DNA from: Oscillospiraceae bacterium
GTDB taxonomy: Bacteria > Bacillota > Clostridia > Oscillospirales > Acutalibacteraceae
Direction: 5' to 3'
Assembly (NCBI GenBank): GCA_015066445.1
Contig: SVOK01000011.1
Location: 1-56,545 of the forward strand
Length of the DNA stretch: 56,545 nucleotides
Shown here: in pieces, positions 7,536 to 16,346 of the stretch
Position numbering within the stretch: the first letter of the stretch is position 1
Layout of the letters: each line of letters starts with the position of its first letter
Program-made: the position numbers and the translations under genes
Notes under the pieces: model-generated
Databases searched by the model: none
Told to the model about the DNA's origin: nothing
Seen by the model: only the letters and a program-made list of their open reading frames with translations

Positions 7536-9704
7536 TTATATATTATACCATTTAATCTCATTAGCCTCTAAATGAAGCGGGAAGCTGTTACCGTTTTCGG
7601 TATAAACCACAGTATCCTGAGGCTCGTAGGTATTATTTACAACACAGTATTTGCCGTTAGCAACAAAAGCATGAACCTCAACATTGAAGTTTTCGGAATA
7701 CCATCTATTAAGGTCTGCTTCACCGTGAGAAGCCCACAAAATAGCACGGTAAAGAATACGGCTGTTTTCAAATGAATAAGGAAGACCGGAGATATAAACC
7801 GAGCGACCGTCACCAAAGCTGTTTACAGCCATCTGTACCTCTTTGTTGCGCTCAACAAGAATATCAGTACCCTCAAAGGCATAGATATTCTTTTTACCCT
7901 CACCGAAGTCGACCTCTTTTGTGCAGTCAGCAAGAATAAAGTGACCATCCTTCTGCTCCCAATTATGCTTTTCATAATTAAGGGTCAGACCTGTTTCCAT
8001 TTCAACGCCCAAAACCTTAGCGAGCTGGAGGAAATGACCCTGATACTGGTGACCTGTAGGCTCACCTACACCGATAAATCCGCCGCCGTTATGCACAAAG
8101 CCGCGTATAGCCGCAACGATTTCAGGATTTTCCCAATATTCACCGCCAGTGTGAGCAGTATCCGCATCGCCGACATTGATAATAACATCAATATCCTTTA
8201 AAATCTCAGGATTTTCGGCAATATCATCAAAGCTGATAAACTTAACGTCAAACGGTGCGCCCGAAAGAGCCTCAATAATACCCGCATAGGAGTAATTCTG
8301 CTTATAGTAGAGTGCGTGATGCACCATATGACAGCCCCATGCACGCATTTTGCCCCAAGAGTTAAGTACTGCTACTGTCTTAATGCAGTAAGGAGTAGTG
8401 CCCTTTACGTTTTCATAAAGCTCACGGAACTCGTTACATACAGACTCAATATAGTCAATAAACTCTGGGAACTGTAGTGCTAACTTCAGATAACCGCCGT
8501 AACCGATACGGTCAACAGGCTTACGAAGAATTGCTCTTCTTGCGGTTACCCAGTTTTCTTTAGCTTCCTTTACAGGGTCGCCGCCCTCATGGAAAACATC
8601 AGGGAAGAAATAGGGTAAGAATCTGCCCTCGGTATATTTAACACCTGGAATATCAGAGATAAGACGAAGGGTTGAACCGTTACCAACAGAGCCAACAACC
8701 GCATCAAGACCGATTGTCTTAAACTCGTCCATAAAAGGTTCGGTACCAATCCAATGGTCGCCAAGGAACATCATAGCCTCTTTGCCAAGCTCGTGAGTAA
8801 TATCTACCATTTCCTTAACAAGCTTTGCAACCTCTCTGCGTTGGAAAGCCTGAAAATCCTTGTATTCCTTAGAGGGAACACGGTACTGGTTGTTGTGATA
8901 GCCTTGGTCAATTATAAACTCGGGACGGAATTTATAGCCAACTTCCTTTTCAAACTGCTCCAAAATATAAGGTGAAACCGAAGCGGAATAGCCATACCAG
9001 TCAACAAACTTGAATCTTTTAAGCTCATCAAAAACAAGGGTGAACTGATGGAAAAATGTAGTATATCTTATAACATTTACATAAGGATGGTCTGCAACAA
9101 ATTTACGCAAACGCTCCATAGTAAATTTACGGGTTTTAGGCTGGCGCACATCAAAGGTAATCTGATGCTCGAAATCCTTCCAATCATTAGTAACCGCATT
9201 ATACATATGTACCGGGTCCCAGATAATATAAGCTAAAAAGCTTACAGTATACTCGTGATAAGCCTTTGTGTTTTTAATTTCAACACAGCCGCTCTCGCTA
9301 CAGTAATCCCAATCATCGGTAGAAACAACCTCACCCGAGGTACGGTCAATAACCTCCCACCAACGCTTAATATCGTCACGCTCGTTAACCTGCATAAGCT
9401 CATCGCTTATACCTTTCATAAGCTTAATGCTTAATGTGTCACCCAAAGCGGTGATAAAATCGGTCATAAGATAGCATTGCTGAACCTCGTCAGGATTAGC
9501 CTTTGCCCAGGCATTATCCTTACGGGTGGTATAATATGTAGAATAAATCTTAGCGTCAACCTCTCTTAGCTCCTGCGGAAAATCTGTACCGTCACAGTCT
9601 CTTACAGCATCGGCGCCAAGTCTCTTCATAATTTCTAAGGTCTCAGGTATAACGTCCACATCAGTAGGGATAGTTACTCTGCCCTTTTTTAAGTTATTTT
9701 CCAT
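7536..9704 (-). CDS. gnpA: 1,3-beta-galactosyl-N-acetylhexosamine phosphorylase (GH112)
   Basis: This is a cytosolic phosphorolysis enzyme that splits galacto-N-biose (mucin core) or lacto-N-biose (milk glycans) to alpha-Gal-1-P and the N-acetylhexosamine. The 722 residues and the start KKGRVTIPTDVDVIPETLEI are typical of GH112. The catalytic acid is the Asp of LGDHWIGTEP at residue 316, matching Asp313 of the characterised Bifidobacterium enzyme. A beta/alpha barrel is followed by a glutamine-amidotransferase-like domain (NVGDADTAHTGGEYWENP, about 510-530) and a C-terminal beta domain. The start has AGGAGG upstream. It is monocistronic; no NahK, GalT, GalE or transporter gene adjoins it. The choice between GNB, LNB and galactosyl-rhamnose substrates cannot be made by eye. 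Confidence 0.93.
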   Translation of the reverse strand: MENNLKKGRVTIPTDVDVIPETLEIMKRLGADAVRDCDGTDFPQELREVDAKIYSTYYTTRKDNAWAKANPDEVQQCYLMTDFITALGDTLSIKLMKGISDELMQVNERDDIKRWWEVIDRTSGEVVSTDDWDYCSESGCVEIKNTKAYHEYTVSFLAYIIWDPVHMYNAVTNDWKDFEHQITFDVRQPKTRKFTMERLRKFVADHPYVNVIRYTTFFHQFTLVFDELKRFKFVDWYGYSASVSPYILEQFEKEVGYKFRPEFIIDQGYHNNQYRVPSKEYKDFQAFQRREVAKLVKEMVDITHELGKEAMMFLGDHWIGTEPFMDEFKTIGLDAVVGSVGNGSTLRLISDIPGVKYTEGRFLPYFFPDVFHEGGDPVKEAKENWVTARRAILRKPVDRIGYGGYLKLALQFPEFIDYIESVCNEFRELYENVKGTTPYCIKTVAVLNSWGKMRAWGCHMVHHALYYKQNYSYAGIIEALSGAPFDVKFISFDDIAENPEILKDIDVIINVGDADTAHTGGEYWENPEIVAAIRGFVHNGGGFIGVGEPTGHQYQGHFLQLAKVLGVEMETGLTLNYEKHNWEQKDGHFILADCTKEVDFGEGKKNIYAFEGTDILVERNKEVQMAVNSFGDGRSVYISGLPYSFENSRILYRAILWASHGEADLNRWYSENFNVEVHAFVANGKYCVVNNTYEPQDTVVYTENGNSFPLHLEANEIKWYNI

Positions 9705-9739
9705 TATCTTTCCTCCTGCGAAGAATTTTTTACATCTTA

Positions 9740-9769
9740 AATATATATCAAATCACAATAAAAAGTCAA
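9740..9769 (-). promoter_or_regulatory. Promoter of the GH112 gene with nearby inverted repeat
   Basis: On the minus strand TTGACT (9769-9764), an 18-base spacer and TATATT (9745-9740) lie about 35 bases before the ATG. Immediately upstream, 9775-9802 holds an imperfect inverted repeat (GTGCAACATTA ... TAATTTGCAAC) that could be an operator. Confidence 0.55.
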
Positions 9770-9833
9770 TAGGCGTGCAACATTAGGTAAATAATTTGCA
9801 ACAAGTAAATATTTTAAAGAATAAAAGAAAACC

Positions 9834-9863
9834 GAGAACTCCGCACCGCAGTACGGAGTTCTC
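9834..9863 (-). terminator. Terminator of the EF-G-like gene
   Basis: A perfect 10-bp GC-rich stem (9834-9843 with 9854-9863) is followed on the minus strand by GGTTTTCTTTTATT. It lies 10 bases after the stop codon. Confidence 0.82.
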
Positions 9864-9872
9864 TGAACATAT

Positions 9873-11906
9873 TTACTTAGAAGCCTCAATAATTTTTTGT
9901 GCTATATTCTGCGGAACTTCCTCATATCTTGCCATTTCAAGTGTAAAGGAAGCTGTGCCCTGAGTAATGGAGCGCATAGCGGTTGAGAAGTCAGACATTT
10001 CGGCTATCGGCACTTCACCGATAATTTCCTGCATTTTATTTTCAACAGGATTCATACCTATAATACGGCCTCTGCGCTTATTGATATCACCAATAACATC
10101 ACCGAGCATTTCATCAGGAACTAAAACCTTTAGTGTGCCAATTGGCTCAAGAAGAGCGGGAGATGTCTGCGGAATACCCTCTTTATAAGCAATAGCGGCA
10201 GCCATTTTAAATGACATTTCAGAAGAATCAACAGGGTGATAAGAACCATCAACCAAAACAGCCTTAACGCCAACTAACGGATAACCTGCCAATACACCCT
10301 TTGCTGTACATTCACGAAGGCCCTTTTCAACTGCGGGGAAGAAATTCTTCGGAACTGCTCCGCCGAATACCTCGTCCTCAAATACAAGCTCTTCGCTGTC
10401 ACAAGGTTCAAATCTGATCCAAACATCACCGAACTGACCGTGACCGCCCGACTGCTTCTTATGTCTACCCTGAACCTTAACAGACTTTCTTATAGTCTCA
10501 CGGTAAGCAATCTTGGGAGCCTTAAGCTCAACCTCAGCTCCGAATTTAGTTTTTAATCTTGAAATAATTACATCTATATGCTGTTCGCCAAGAGCCTCAA
10601 GTATCTGTTCCTTGGTTTCATTATTCATATAAACAGATATGGTGCGGTCCTCCTCCATCATACGGTTAAGAGCAGATGTGATTTTTTCTTCATCGCCCTT
10701 AGCCTTGGGATAAACTGCAACCGAAAGAGAGGGAGCCGGAAAATTGATTGCTTCTACTGCAACATCGCCCTTTTCGGAAAGAGTATCGCCTGTGATAGCG
10801 CTACCCAGCTTTGCCACAGCGCCTATATCGCCCGCACAGATAGAGCTTGCGTCCTCTTGTTTGCCGCCCTTGAGCCACATAACCTTGGAGATACGCTCCT
10901 CGCCTTCATTTCGGCTGTTGATAAGACGCATATCATTAGTAACCTTGCCCGAAAGCACCTTAAAGTATGAAAGCTTACCAACAAACGGGTCTGCAATGGT
11001 TTTGAAAATGGTAAGAGCAGGACTTCCCTCAGCCTTGTAAGCAATTTCTTCACCGTCTGCATTTTTATAGGCGGAATCAGCGGCACTGGGCATAACCTGC
11101 AAAAGATTTTCCACCATCATTCCCACAGCGGCGCCGGTCTGCTGAATACCGCAGTAAACGGGGCAGATATCGCCGCTCTTAACGCCGGCTTTTAGACCCG
11201 AAATGATTTCTTCCGGTGTGAATTCTTCACCTGCAAAATATTTTTCCATAAGTTCTTCATCGGTGGTTGCAATGGCCTCAAGCAGCATACTGCGCATATC
11301 GTCAAGCTCGGTGCTTACAGGCATACGGTATTCCTTAGCAGTAATACCGTCAAAAGCGTAAGCCTTATTCTCAATTAAGTTTATGTAGCACTTAACCTCA
11401 TCATTTTCAATAAATGGAACTACAACAGGGCAGATAACTGCTCCGTAATTACCAGCAAGAGCAGATAAAACTCTATAGAAATGAGCGTGAGTGGAATCTA
11501 ACTTACCAACAAAGAAGGCAACACTCTTATTCTGCTTGCGAGCCTTTTCAAAAGCCTGCTTAGCGCCAACAGTAAGACCTGATTTACCTGATATTGCGAT
11601 TACTGCGCTATCTGCAGCAGCAAGAGCCTCACAAATACCGCCTGCAAAATCGAAAAGACCGGGGGCATCAATAAGATTAAGCTTTTGGCCGCCAACCTCC
11701 AAAGCATAAACTGCGGTAGAAACCGAAACCTTACGCTTCTTTTCTTCGGGGTCAAAATCCATAACAGTTGTGCTGTCACCGGTTTTGCCGATACGGTCTA
11801 TTGCTCCTGCATAATATAAAATAGCATCTGCCAAAGTGGTCTTACCCGAACCGCCGTGACCCAACAATGCTATGTTTTTAATTAGATTTTCAGAATACTG
11901 TTTCAA
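9873..11906 (-). CDS. Elongation factor G-like GTPase (not the main EF-G)
   Basis: This 677-residue protein has EF-G domain order: GTPase, domain II (about 280-370), domain III, domain IV (HKKQSGGHGQFGDVWIRFEP) and a C-terminal domain (EPIGTLKVLVPDEMLGDVIG, INKRRGRIIGM). The P-loop is GHGGSGKTT. Two GTPase motifs differ from canonical EF-G. G3 reads DAPGLFDF, where canonical EF-G has DTPGHVDF, so Leu replaces the catalytic His. G4 reads GKLD instead of NKMD. Canonical EF-G is usually encoded with rpsL/rpsG/tuf; this copy stands alone. It starts with TTG at 11906, 9 bases after AAAGGAG. It belongs to the FusA2-like paralog group, whose ribosomal role is not settled. Confidence 0.88.
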   Translation of the reverse strand: MKQYSENLIKNIALLGHGGSGKTTLADAILYYAGAIDRIGKTGDSTTVMDFDPEEKKRKVSVSTAVYALEVGGQKLNLIDAPGLFDFAGGICEALAAADSAVIAISGKSGLTVGAKQAFEKARKQNKSVAFFVGKLDSTHAHFYRVLSALAGNYGAVICPVVVPFIENDEVKCYINLIENKAYAFDGITAKEYRMPVSTELDDMRSMLLEAIATTDEELMEKYFAGEEFTPEEIISGLKAGVKSGDICPVYCGIQQTGAAVGMMVENLLQVMPSAADSAYKNADGEEIAYKAEGSPALTIFKTIADPFVGKLSYFKVLSGKVTNDMRLINSRNEGEERISKVMWLKGGKQEDASSICAGDIGAVAKLGSAITGDTLSEKGDVAVEAINFPAPSLSVAVYPKAKGDEEKITSALNRMMEEDRTISVYMNNETKEQILEALGEQHIDVIISRLKTKFGAEVELKAPKIAYRETIRKSVKVQGRHKKQSGGHGQFGDVWIRFEPCDSEELVFEDEVFGGAVPKNFFPAVEKGLRECTAKGVLAGYPLVGVKAVLVDGSYHPVDSSEMSFKMAAAIAYKEGIPQTSPALLEPIGTLKVLVPDEMLGDVIGDINKRRGRIIGMNPVENKMQEIIGEVPIAEMSDFSTAMRSITQGTASFTLEMARYEEVPQNIAQKIIEASK

Positions 11907-12211
11907 AATAATACACTCCTTTGGGATTCCGCAATCAAGCAGAAAATGTTATGAGAGTATTATAGCACACTTTATTAGCAAATACAAACAGTTTTTTTAA
12001 AAATCTTTAAAAATATTTTATTGAAAAGTCATAAATAACAATGGTTTGTCGAATTGCGGAGCAAAAAAATTACAAAATGTAATATTTTCAGGTCTCCAAG
12101 CCTCAAAAAAGTAACATTTTTGAAACTATTTGTAACCAAATTGTTTCTGCTTTTTTTAATTGTTTTAGTATATAATAAAATACAGAAATTTAAAGCTTGG
12201 AGGTGTTATTT
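11907..12211. other. Divergent intergenic region, no gene
   Basis: This stretch separates the EF-G-like gene (minus) from the secreted protein gene (plus). It holds the EF-G-like promoter near 11959-11987, a short palindrome ATTACAAAATGTAAT near 12070, and a TATAAT before the plus-strand gene (about 12172) without a convincing -35 box. I see no coding sequence. Confidence 0.6.
11959..11987 (-). promoter_or_regulatory. Promoter of the EF-G-like gene
   Basis: On the minus strand TTGTAT (11987-11982), a 17-base spacer and perfect TATAAT (11964-11959) lie about 50 bases before the TTG start. Confidence 0.65.
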
Positions 12212-12844
12212 ATGACAAAGCGTTTTTTGATTATTGCCGCAGTTCTTATAACCGCAACCGTTTTATCTGTTGCCGCATTTGCCTCTGCCGCTCCCGTAGC
12301 TGAAGTCAACCCAGCACCCGAAGCTAATGCGCAGGTTTTAACTGTTTCTAAAAATGACAAAAGCTCTGCCGATGCTTCCAAGATTTTAGAATCACGTTTT
12401 CTCAATATGCTCAACCACAGCTTTGTTTATAACAACACCTTTGATTCAGTTGAAGAAATGGTAAACGCTTCTATGCCTGCTCTCTTAAATTACCGTGACA
12501 GTGCTGATGATTCTTACATCGCAGAAAATTATGTTGCTGATTATCTTTTAAACATGTACGGTGTTGAGGTTGAAGATTTTTCTCAAATTAATACCGAGCT
12601 CGGCTACAAAGAGGGTTATGTTTACATTATCCCCAGAGGCTTCACAAACTACAGCCACAAAATCGTTTCTGTAGCAGCAAATGAGGACGGCAGCTTTACC
12701 GTAACCACTAAAATCACCTCTTCTGCTCATGACAGCGGTGATATTACCGAAACCTGCACCTCGTTGTTTGTTCCCAACGCTAAATCGGCATTTGGATATA
12801 GCATAATCTATTCAAACATCGGCTCTGAAGCTACCGCAATTTAA
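12212..12844 (+). CDS. Secreted protein of unknown function
   Basis: I do not recognise this family. The 210-residue product has a clear signal peptide (MTKRFLIIAAVLITATVLSVAAFASA), an Ala/Pro/Glu-rich spacer, then a soluble mature domain of about 170 residues without cysteines. It contains a YIAENYVADYLLNMYGVEVEDF stretch (split here only by reading) and a C-terminal beta-rich part. A TTG five codons upstream overlaps the GGAGGTG ribosome binding site, so the ATG at 12212 is chosen. The gene is alone on the plus strand between minus-strand units and has its own terminator. Function cannot be assigned. Confidence 0.75.
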   Translation: MTKRFLIIAAVLITATVLSVAAFASAAPVAEVNPAPEANAQVLTVSKNDKSSADASKILESRFLNMLNHSFVYNNTFDSVEEMVNASMPALLNYRDSADDSYIAENYVADYLLNMYGVEVEDFSQINTELGYKEGYVYIIPRGFTNYSHKIVSVAANEDGSFTVTTKITSSAHDSGDITETCTSLFVPNAKSAFGYSIIYSNIGSEATAI

Positions 12845-12860
12845 TAGCACTCCAATTATT

Positions 12861-12900
12861 AAACCTCTTAGTCTTTCGGCTAAGAGGTTTTTCTGTTTTT
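12861..12900 (+). terminator. Terminator after the secreted protein gene
   Basis: An 11-bp stem AAACCTCTTAG/CTAAGAGGTTT (12861-12871 with 12880-12890) is followed by TTCTGTTTTT. It could weakly serve the convergent aldo/keto reductase gene too, whose side has TTTAATAATT. Confidence 0.88.
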
Positions 12901-12907
12901 TAAAATA

Positions 12908-14032
12908 TTAAGTTTTTTCAAAAAGACTTGCTGCTCTTTTTAAATGCTCTGTAATTTTTATATGCTGTGGACAAACGCTTTCACAGTTTTTGCAGTCAAT
13001 ACAGTCAGAAGCCTTACCGCACCCGTTTGCCGCACGGCTATATCTTGCCTTGGCGCCCTCCAAATTGTTATATTTATCATAGCCGTTAAGCACACCTAAA
13101 ATTTTATTTATAGGAATATTCTGCGGGCAGTCCTTAACGCAGTATTTACAGTTGGTGCAAGCAACCTGAGGTATGCTATCTAAAATATTTCTTACCTTTT
13201 CTATTGACTCAAGCTCGTTATTGGACAAGCGCTTGAAATTTTCCATAAAAGAAAGGTTATCCTCCATCTGCTCTATATTTGACATTCCTGAAAGAACAGT
13301 TATAACCCCATCTAAGGAAGCGGCAAAGCGTATTGCCCAGGAAGCTACCGAAGCGTTTTTATCAAGCGACTTTAAAACATCTACAGCACTGTCAGGCAAG
13401 GACGCCAAGGTTCCACCCTTTACAGGCTCCATAATAATTACAGGTTTATTATGACGTCTTGCCACCTCATAGCATTTGCGGGATTCAATTTCGGGGTGTT
13501 CCCAATCGGCATAATTAATCTGAAGCTGTACAAACTCTGCCTCGGGGTGAGCGGTCAACAGCTTATCGAGCGCAGAGGAGTTATCGTGAAAAGAGAAACC
13601 AAAATGACGAATAAGTCCTTTAGCTTTCAGCTCTTTCACAAAATCCCAAAGACCTAAGTTTTCAAAGATTTCAGTTCGTTCTCCACCGAGATTATGCAGT
13701 AAATAATAGTCGAAATAACCAGCCTCAGTGCGCTCTAAAGAGGTATAAAAATACTGCTTTACCTCTTCTGCGGTTTTAGTTTTATCCCATGCAGGAAGCT
13801 TGGTAGCAAGCTGAAAGCTCTCTCTCGGGTAGCGCTTTACAAGGGCATCTCTTGCAGCGTATTCAGACTGTCCCTCACCATAAACATAGGCAGTATCAAA
13901 ATAGGAAAATCCCTTTTCCATAAAAAGATCCACCATTTTTTTGGTTTGCTCAAGATCAATTTCCTCGCCGTTCATCGGCAAGCGCATAAGCCCAAAGCCT
14001 AATTTTTTAATTTCTTCGCCTAAATAAGCCAT
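12908..14032 (-). CDS. Aldo/keto reductase with C-terminal 4Fe-4S domain
   Basis: This 374-residue oxidoreductase has an AKR barrel (residues 1-275). LGFGLMRLPM starts it, FDTAYVYGEG carries the catalytic Asp-Tyr pair, TKLP the lysine and LLHNLG the histidine. A ferredoxin-like tail has CTNCKYCVKDCP and CIDCKNCESVCP cysteine clusters (about 290-302 and 340-352), so two Fe-S clusters are likely. This architecture is common in anaerobic Firmicutes; the substrate is not known. It is the last gene of a three-gene minus-strand unit and starts 3 bases after the SGNH gene stop, so translation is probably coupled. Confidence 0.92.
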   Translation of the reverse strand: MAYLGEEIKKLGFGLMRLPMNGEEIDLEQTKKMVDLFMEKGFSYFDTAYVYGEGQSEYAARDALVKRYPRESFQLATKLPAWDKTKTAEEVKQYFYTSLERTEAGYFDYYLLHNLGGERTEIFENLGLWDFVKELKAKGLIRHFGFSFHDNSSALDKLLTAHPEAEFVQLQINYADWEHPEIESRKCYEVARRHNKPVIIMEPVKGGTLASLPDSAVDVLKSLDKNASVASWAIRFAASLDGVITVLSGMSNIEQMEDNLSFMENFKRLSNNELESIEKVRNILDSIPQVACTNCKYCVKDCPQNIPINKILGVLNGYDKYNNLEGAKARYSRAANGCGKASDCIDCKNCESVCPQHIKITEHLKRAASLFEKT

Positions 14033-14035
14033 ATT

Positions 14036-14677
14036 CTACTCCAAAAATTCAATTATTTGATTCTTAATCTCGGTCATACCGTTTTTGGTTGGATGCCCGT
14101 TCATTTTTTCAATATTTTCGAGTGCTACATATTCTACACCATAATGCTCGCAAGCGGTTTTTAAATTTTCTGTTATTTCAGCTTTTAACTCGCTGTTTAT
14201 AATACAGATTATTTTAGTGTCCGGCAGGCAGGCTTTAAGTCTATAAAGCAAATAACAAGCTGCGGGGCAAAAGCTGAAAAGCTCCTCACTTTTCCAGTCG
14301 GAAAATTTAAGCTCGCCTATAGGAGACGGCACCCAATTATCATTTGTACCGCCATAAACAAAAAAGGTATCAATTTTATTTTCCTTGAAAAAGCCCTCAT
14401 TAATAAGGCTATCAAGCCTACCTATAAAGCATCTGTCTGAACAGTCAGCATTACCGTAGCCAGTTTTGCAAATTGTTGTACCCGACCAGCTGCTGTTAAT
14501 CACTAAATCTGATTTTGTTTCATCTAAAAGCTGTTTCCACCAGGTATCGTTTACAGTCTTAACATTAAGCTCGGGGTGGAGCTCGGCTCCGTAATAAGTA
14601 GCAAAGCCATCAGGTATATTGTTTTCAAATGTTGAATAGCTATCACCCAGAATAAATACATTTCCCAAATCCATCAT
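14036..14677 (-). CDS. SGNH/GDSL-like hydrolase-fold protein
   Basis: This 213-residue protein resembles the SGNH hydrolase fold. Block I is FILGDSYSTF near residue 9, with Ser as putative nucleophile. Block III is YGGTND near residue 112. A late GHPTKNG supplies the His near residue 196 (the usual DxxH is replaced by a GHP context). It lacks a signal peptide, so it acts inside the cell, perhaps on an acyl or acetyl ester. It lies 16 bases after a HAD phosphatase and 3 bases before an aldo/keto reductase. A start two codons apart (MM) is ambiguous; the AAAGGA site suits the first ATG. Confidence 0.7.
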   Translation of the reverse strand: MMDLGNVFILGDSYSTFENNIPDGFATYYGAELHPELNVKTVNDTWWKQLLDETKSDLVINSSWSGTTICKTGYGNADCSDRCFIGRLDSLINEGFFKENKIDTFFVYGGTNDNWVPSPIGELKFSDWKSEELFSFCPAACYLLYRLKACLPDTKIICIINSELKAEITENLKTACEHYGVEYVALENIEKMNGHPTKNGMTEIKNQIIEFLE

Positions 14678-14693
14678 AAAACCATATCCTTTA

Positions 14694-15332
14694 TCATTCC
14701 ATATTCCTTAACAGCTCTATCGCCTCGTCAAGACTTTTAAGCTCGGCAAACATTATTGCTTTTATATCACTGTCAAATTCAGCCACATCAGGCACTCCAA
14801 TACATTTCATACCTGCTCTATAACCTGCTTTTATACCATTTGCCGAATCCTCAAAAACAAAGCACTCCTCAGGAGCAACGCCTAACCTTTTGGCGGCAAG
14901 CAGAAAAACATCGGGCGCAGGCTTTCCGTTTTCAACATCGAGGCTGCCGGCAAATGCACCGAAATAATTAAAAACTCCAACCTCTTTTAAATTGCGGATT
15001 ATACTCTCTGTTGATGCTCCTGATGCTACCGCCATTTTTATATTTTTAGATTTTAAAAAGTCAAGCAGCTCCAAAGCGCCTTCTTTAAGTCTTATAACCC
15101 CATTTTCTGAAATATATTCCAAAACATTCTGCTTAAAAGATTGAATATCAAGAGTTGGAAAATGGGTTTCAAGATAGCTTGTCCAGCCAGCTTCATTCAT
15201 TCCGCAAACATTAGAAATGTGTTCACCCACACCCTTAATACCTTGCTTTGCGCCGCTGTCTTCCCAAGCAGGTATATAAATTTGTTGGGTATCAAGAAGT
15301 GTACCGTCCATATCAAAAATAGCACTAAACAT
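14694..15332 (-). CDS. HAD-superfamily phosphatase (beta-phosphoglucomutase-like)
   Basis: This 212-residue cytosolic HAD protein has a subfamily I cap. Motif I is FDMDGTLLDT (nucleophile and acid Asp at residues 7 and 9). Motif II is VASGAS near 102. The lysine is in GKPAPDVFLLA near 138 and motif III is FEDSANGI near 160. The small helical cap places it with beta-phosphoglucomutase/sugar-phosphate phosphatases. It opens the HAD-SGNH-AKR unit. Its ribosome binding site lies only a few bases after the cysK terminator, leaving no room for a promoter between them. Confidence 0.88.
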   Translation of the reverse strand: MFSAIFDMDGTLLDTQQIYIPAWEDSGAKQGIKGVGEHISNVCGMNEAGWTSYLETHFPTLDIQSFKQNVLEYISENGVIRLKEGALELLDFLKSKNIKMAVASGASTESIIRNLKEVGVFNYFGAFAGSLDVENGKPAPDVFLLAAKRLGVAPEECFVFEDSANGIKAGYRAGMKCIGVPDVAEFDSDIKAIMFAELKSLDEAIELLRNME

Positions 15333-15351
15333 ATAAATACACCTTTAATTC

Positions 15352-15376
15352 AAAAAGCCGATTTTATCGGCTTTTT
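15352..15376 (-). terminator. Terminator of cysK, abutting the next ribosome binding site
   Basis: A 10-bp stem (15352-15361 with 15367-15376) has a TTTTT end on the minus strand. It ends 6-12 bases before the ribosome binding site of the HAD gene at 15332. Confidence 0.8.
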
Positions 15377-15379
15377 ATT

Positions 15380-16309
15380 TTAATCTTCAAATAAAGGAGT
15401 GGAAAAATACCTTTCAGCAGTATCAGGCAATACAGTTACAACCGTTTTACCCTTGCCGAGCTTTTTAGCAAGTCTTATTGCCGCTGCAACATTTGTGCCA
15501 CTGCTTATACCGCACATAATGCCCTCTTTTGCTGCCAAATCTTTAGAGGTCTGGAGGGCTTCCTCGTCCTTAATAATGCAAACATCGTTATAAATTTTAG
15601 TATTAAGTATATCGGGGATAAGGCCGTCACCTATACCCATCTGAATGTGAGTTCCTATTGAGCCACCTGATAAAATAGCCGCATTTTCGGGCTCAACCGC
15701 CCAGATGGTAATATCGGGATTATGAGCCTTTAAAGTCTCACCAATGCCTGTTATAGTGCCGCCTGTACCAATACCTGAGCAAAAGCCGTGGATAGGAGCG
15801 TTTACCTGCTCAAGGATTTCTGTTCCTGTTCCTTTACGCTGAATTTCAGGGTTAGCAGGATTTTCAAACTGCTGAGGAACGAAAACATTCGGGTTTTCAG
15901 CTTTCATTTTAAGTGCTAAATTCAAACATTCTTCAATACAAAGCCCTATATTTCCTGCATCGTGAACTAAAATAACCTCTGCTCCATAATGACGGACCAG
16001 CTTTCTGCGTTCCTCACTTACAGAGTCGGGCATAATTATTTTAACCTTTAAACCTCGTACCGCTCCCACAAGAGCAAGACCTATTCCCTGATTACCGCTT
16101 GTTGGCTCGACTATTATTGTATCCTTGTTAATGAGTCCCTTTTTTTCAGCATCAAGAATCATATTAAAGGCTGTGCGTGTCTTTATTGAGCCACCCACGT
16201 TAAGACCCTCAAATTTAACCAAGATTTCCGCATCGTCAGGTCCTGTCATATGCTGAAGCTTTATCATAGGGGTGTTACCCATAGCCTCTAAAATATTATT
16301 ACAAATCAT
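15380..16309 (-). CDS. cysK: Cysteine synthase A (O-acetylserine sulfhydrylase)
   Basis: This PLP enzyme makes cysteine from O-acetylserine and sulfide. The 309 residues match CysK. It begins with ILEAMGNTPMIKLQ. The PLP lysine is K43 in GGSIKTRTA. The substrate loop reads PTSGNQGIGLA. The phosphate-binding glycine loop is GTGGTITGIGE and the C-terminal serine motif GISSGTN follows. Two changes from the classic sequence are seen: Asn-Gln-Gly instead of Asn-Thr-Gly in the substrate loop, and Thr after the PLP lysine instead of Asp. Both lie in active-site loops; some Firmicutes homologs carry NQG. It follows a HAD phosphatase by 37 bases, probably in one transcript, and ends in its own terminator. 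Confidence 0.9.
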   Translation of the reverse strand: MICNNILEAMGNTPMIKLQHMTGPDDAEILVKFEGLNVGGSIKTRTAFNMILDAEKKGLINKDTIIVEPTSGNQGIGLALVGAVRGLKVKIIMPDSVSEERRKLVRHYGAEVILVHDAGNIGLCIEECLNLALKMKAENPNVFVPQQFENPANPEIQRKGTGTEILEQVNAPIHGFCSGIGTGGTITGIGETLKAHNPDITIWAVEPENAAILSGGSIGTHIQMGIGDGLIPDILNTKIYNDVCIIKDEEALQTSKDLAAKEGIMCGISSGTNVAAAIRLAKKLGKGKTVVTVLPDTAERYFSTPLFED

Positions 16310-16346
16310 TTTACCGTTGCCGCCTTATATAAATATTAAAAGTATA

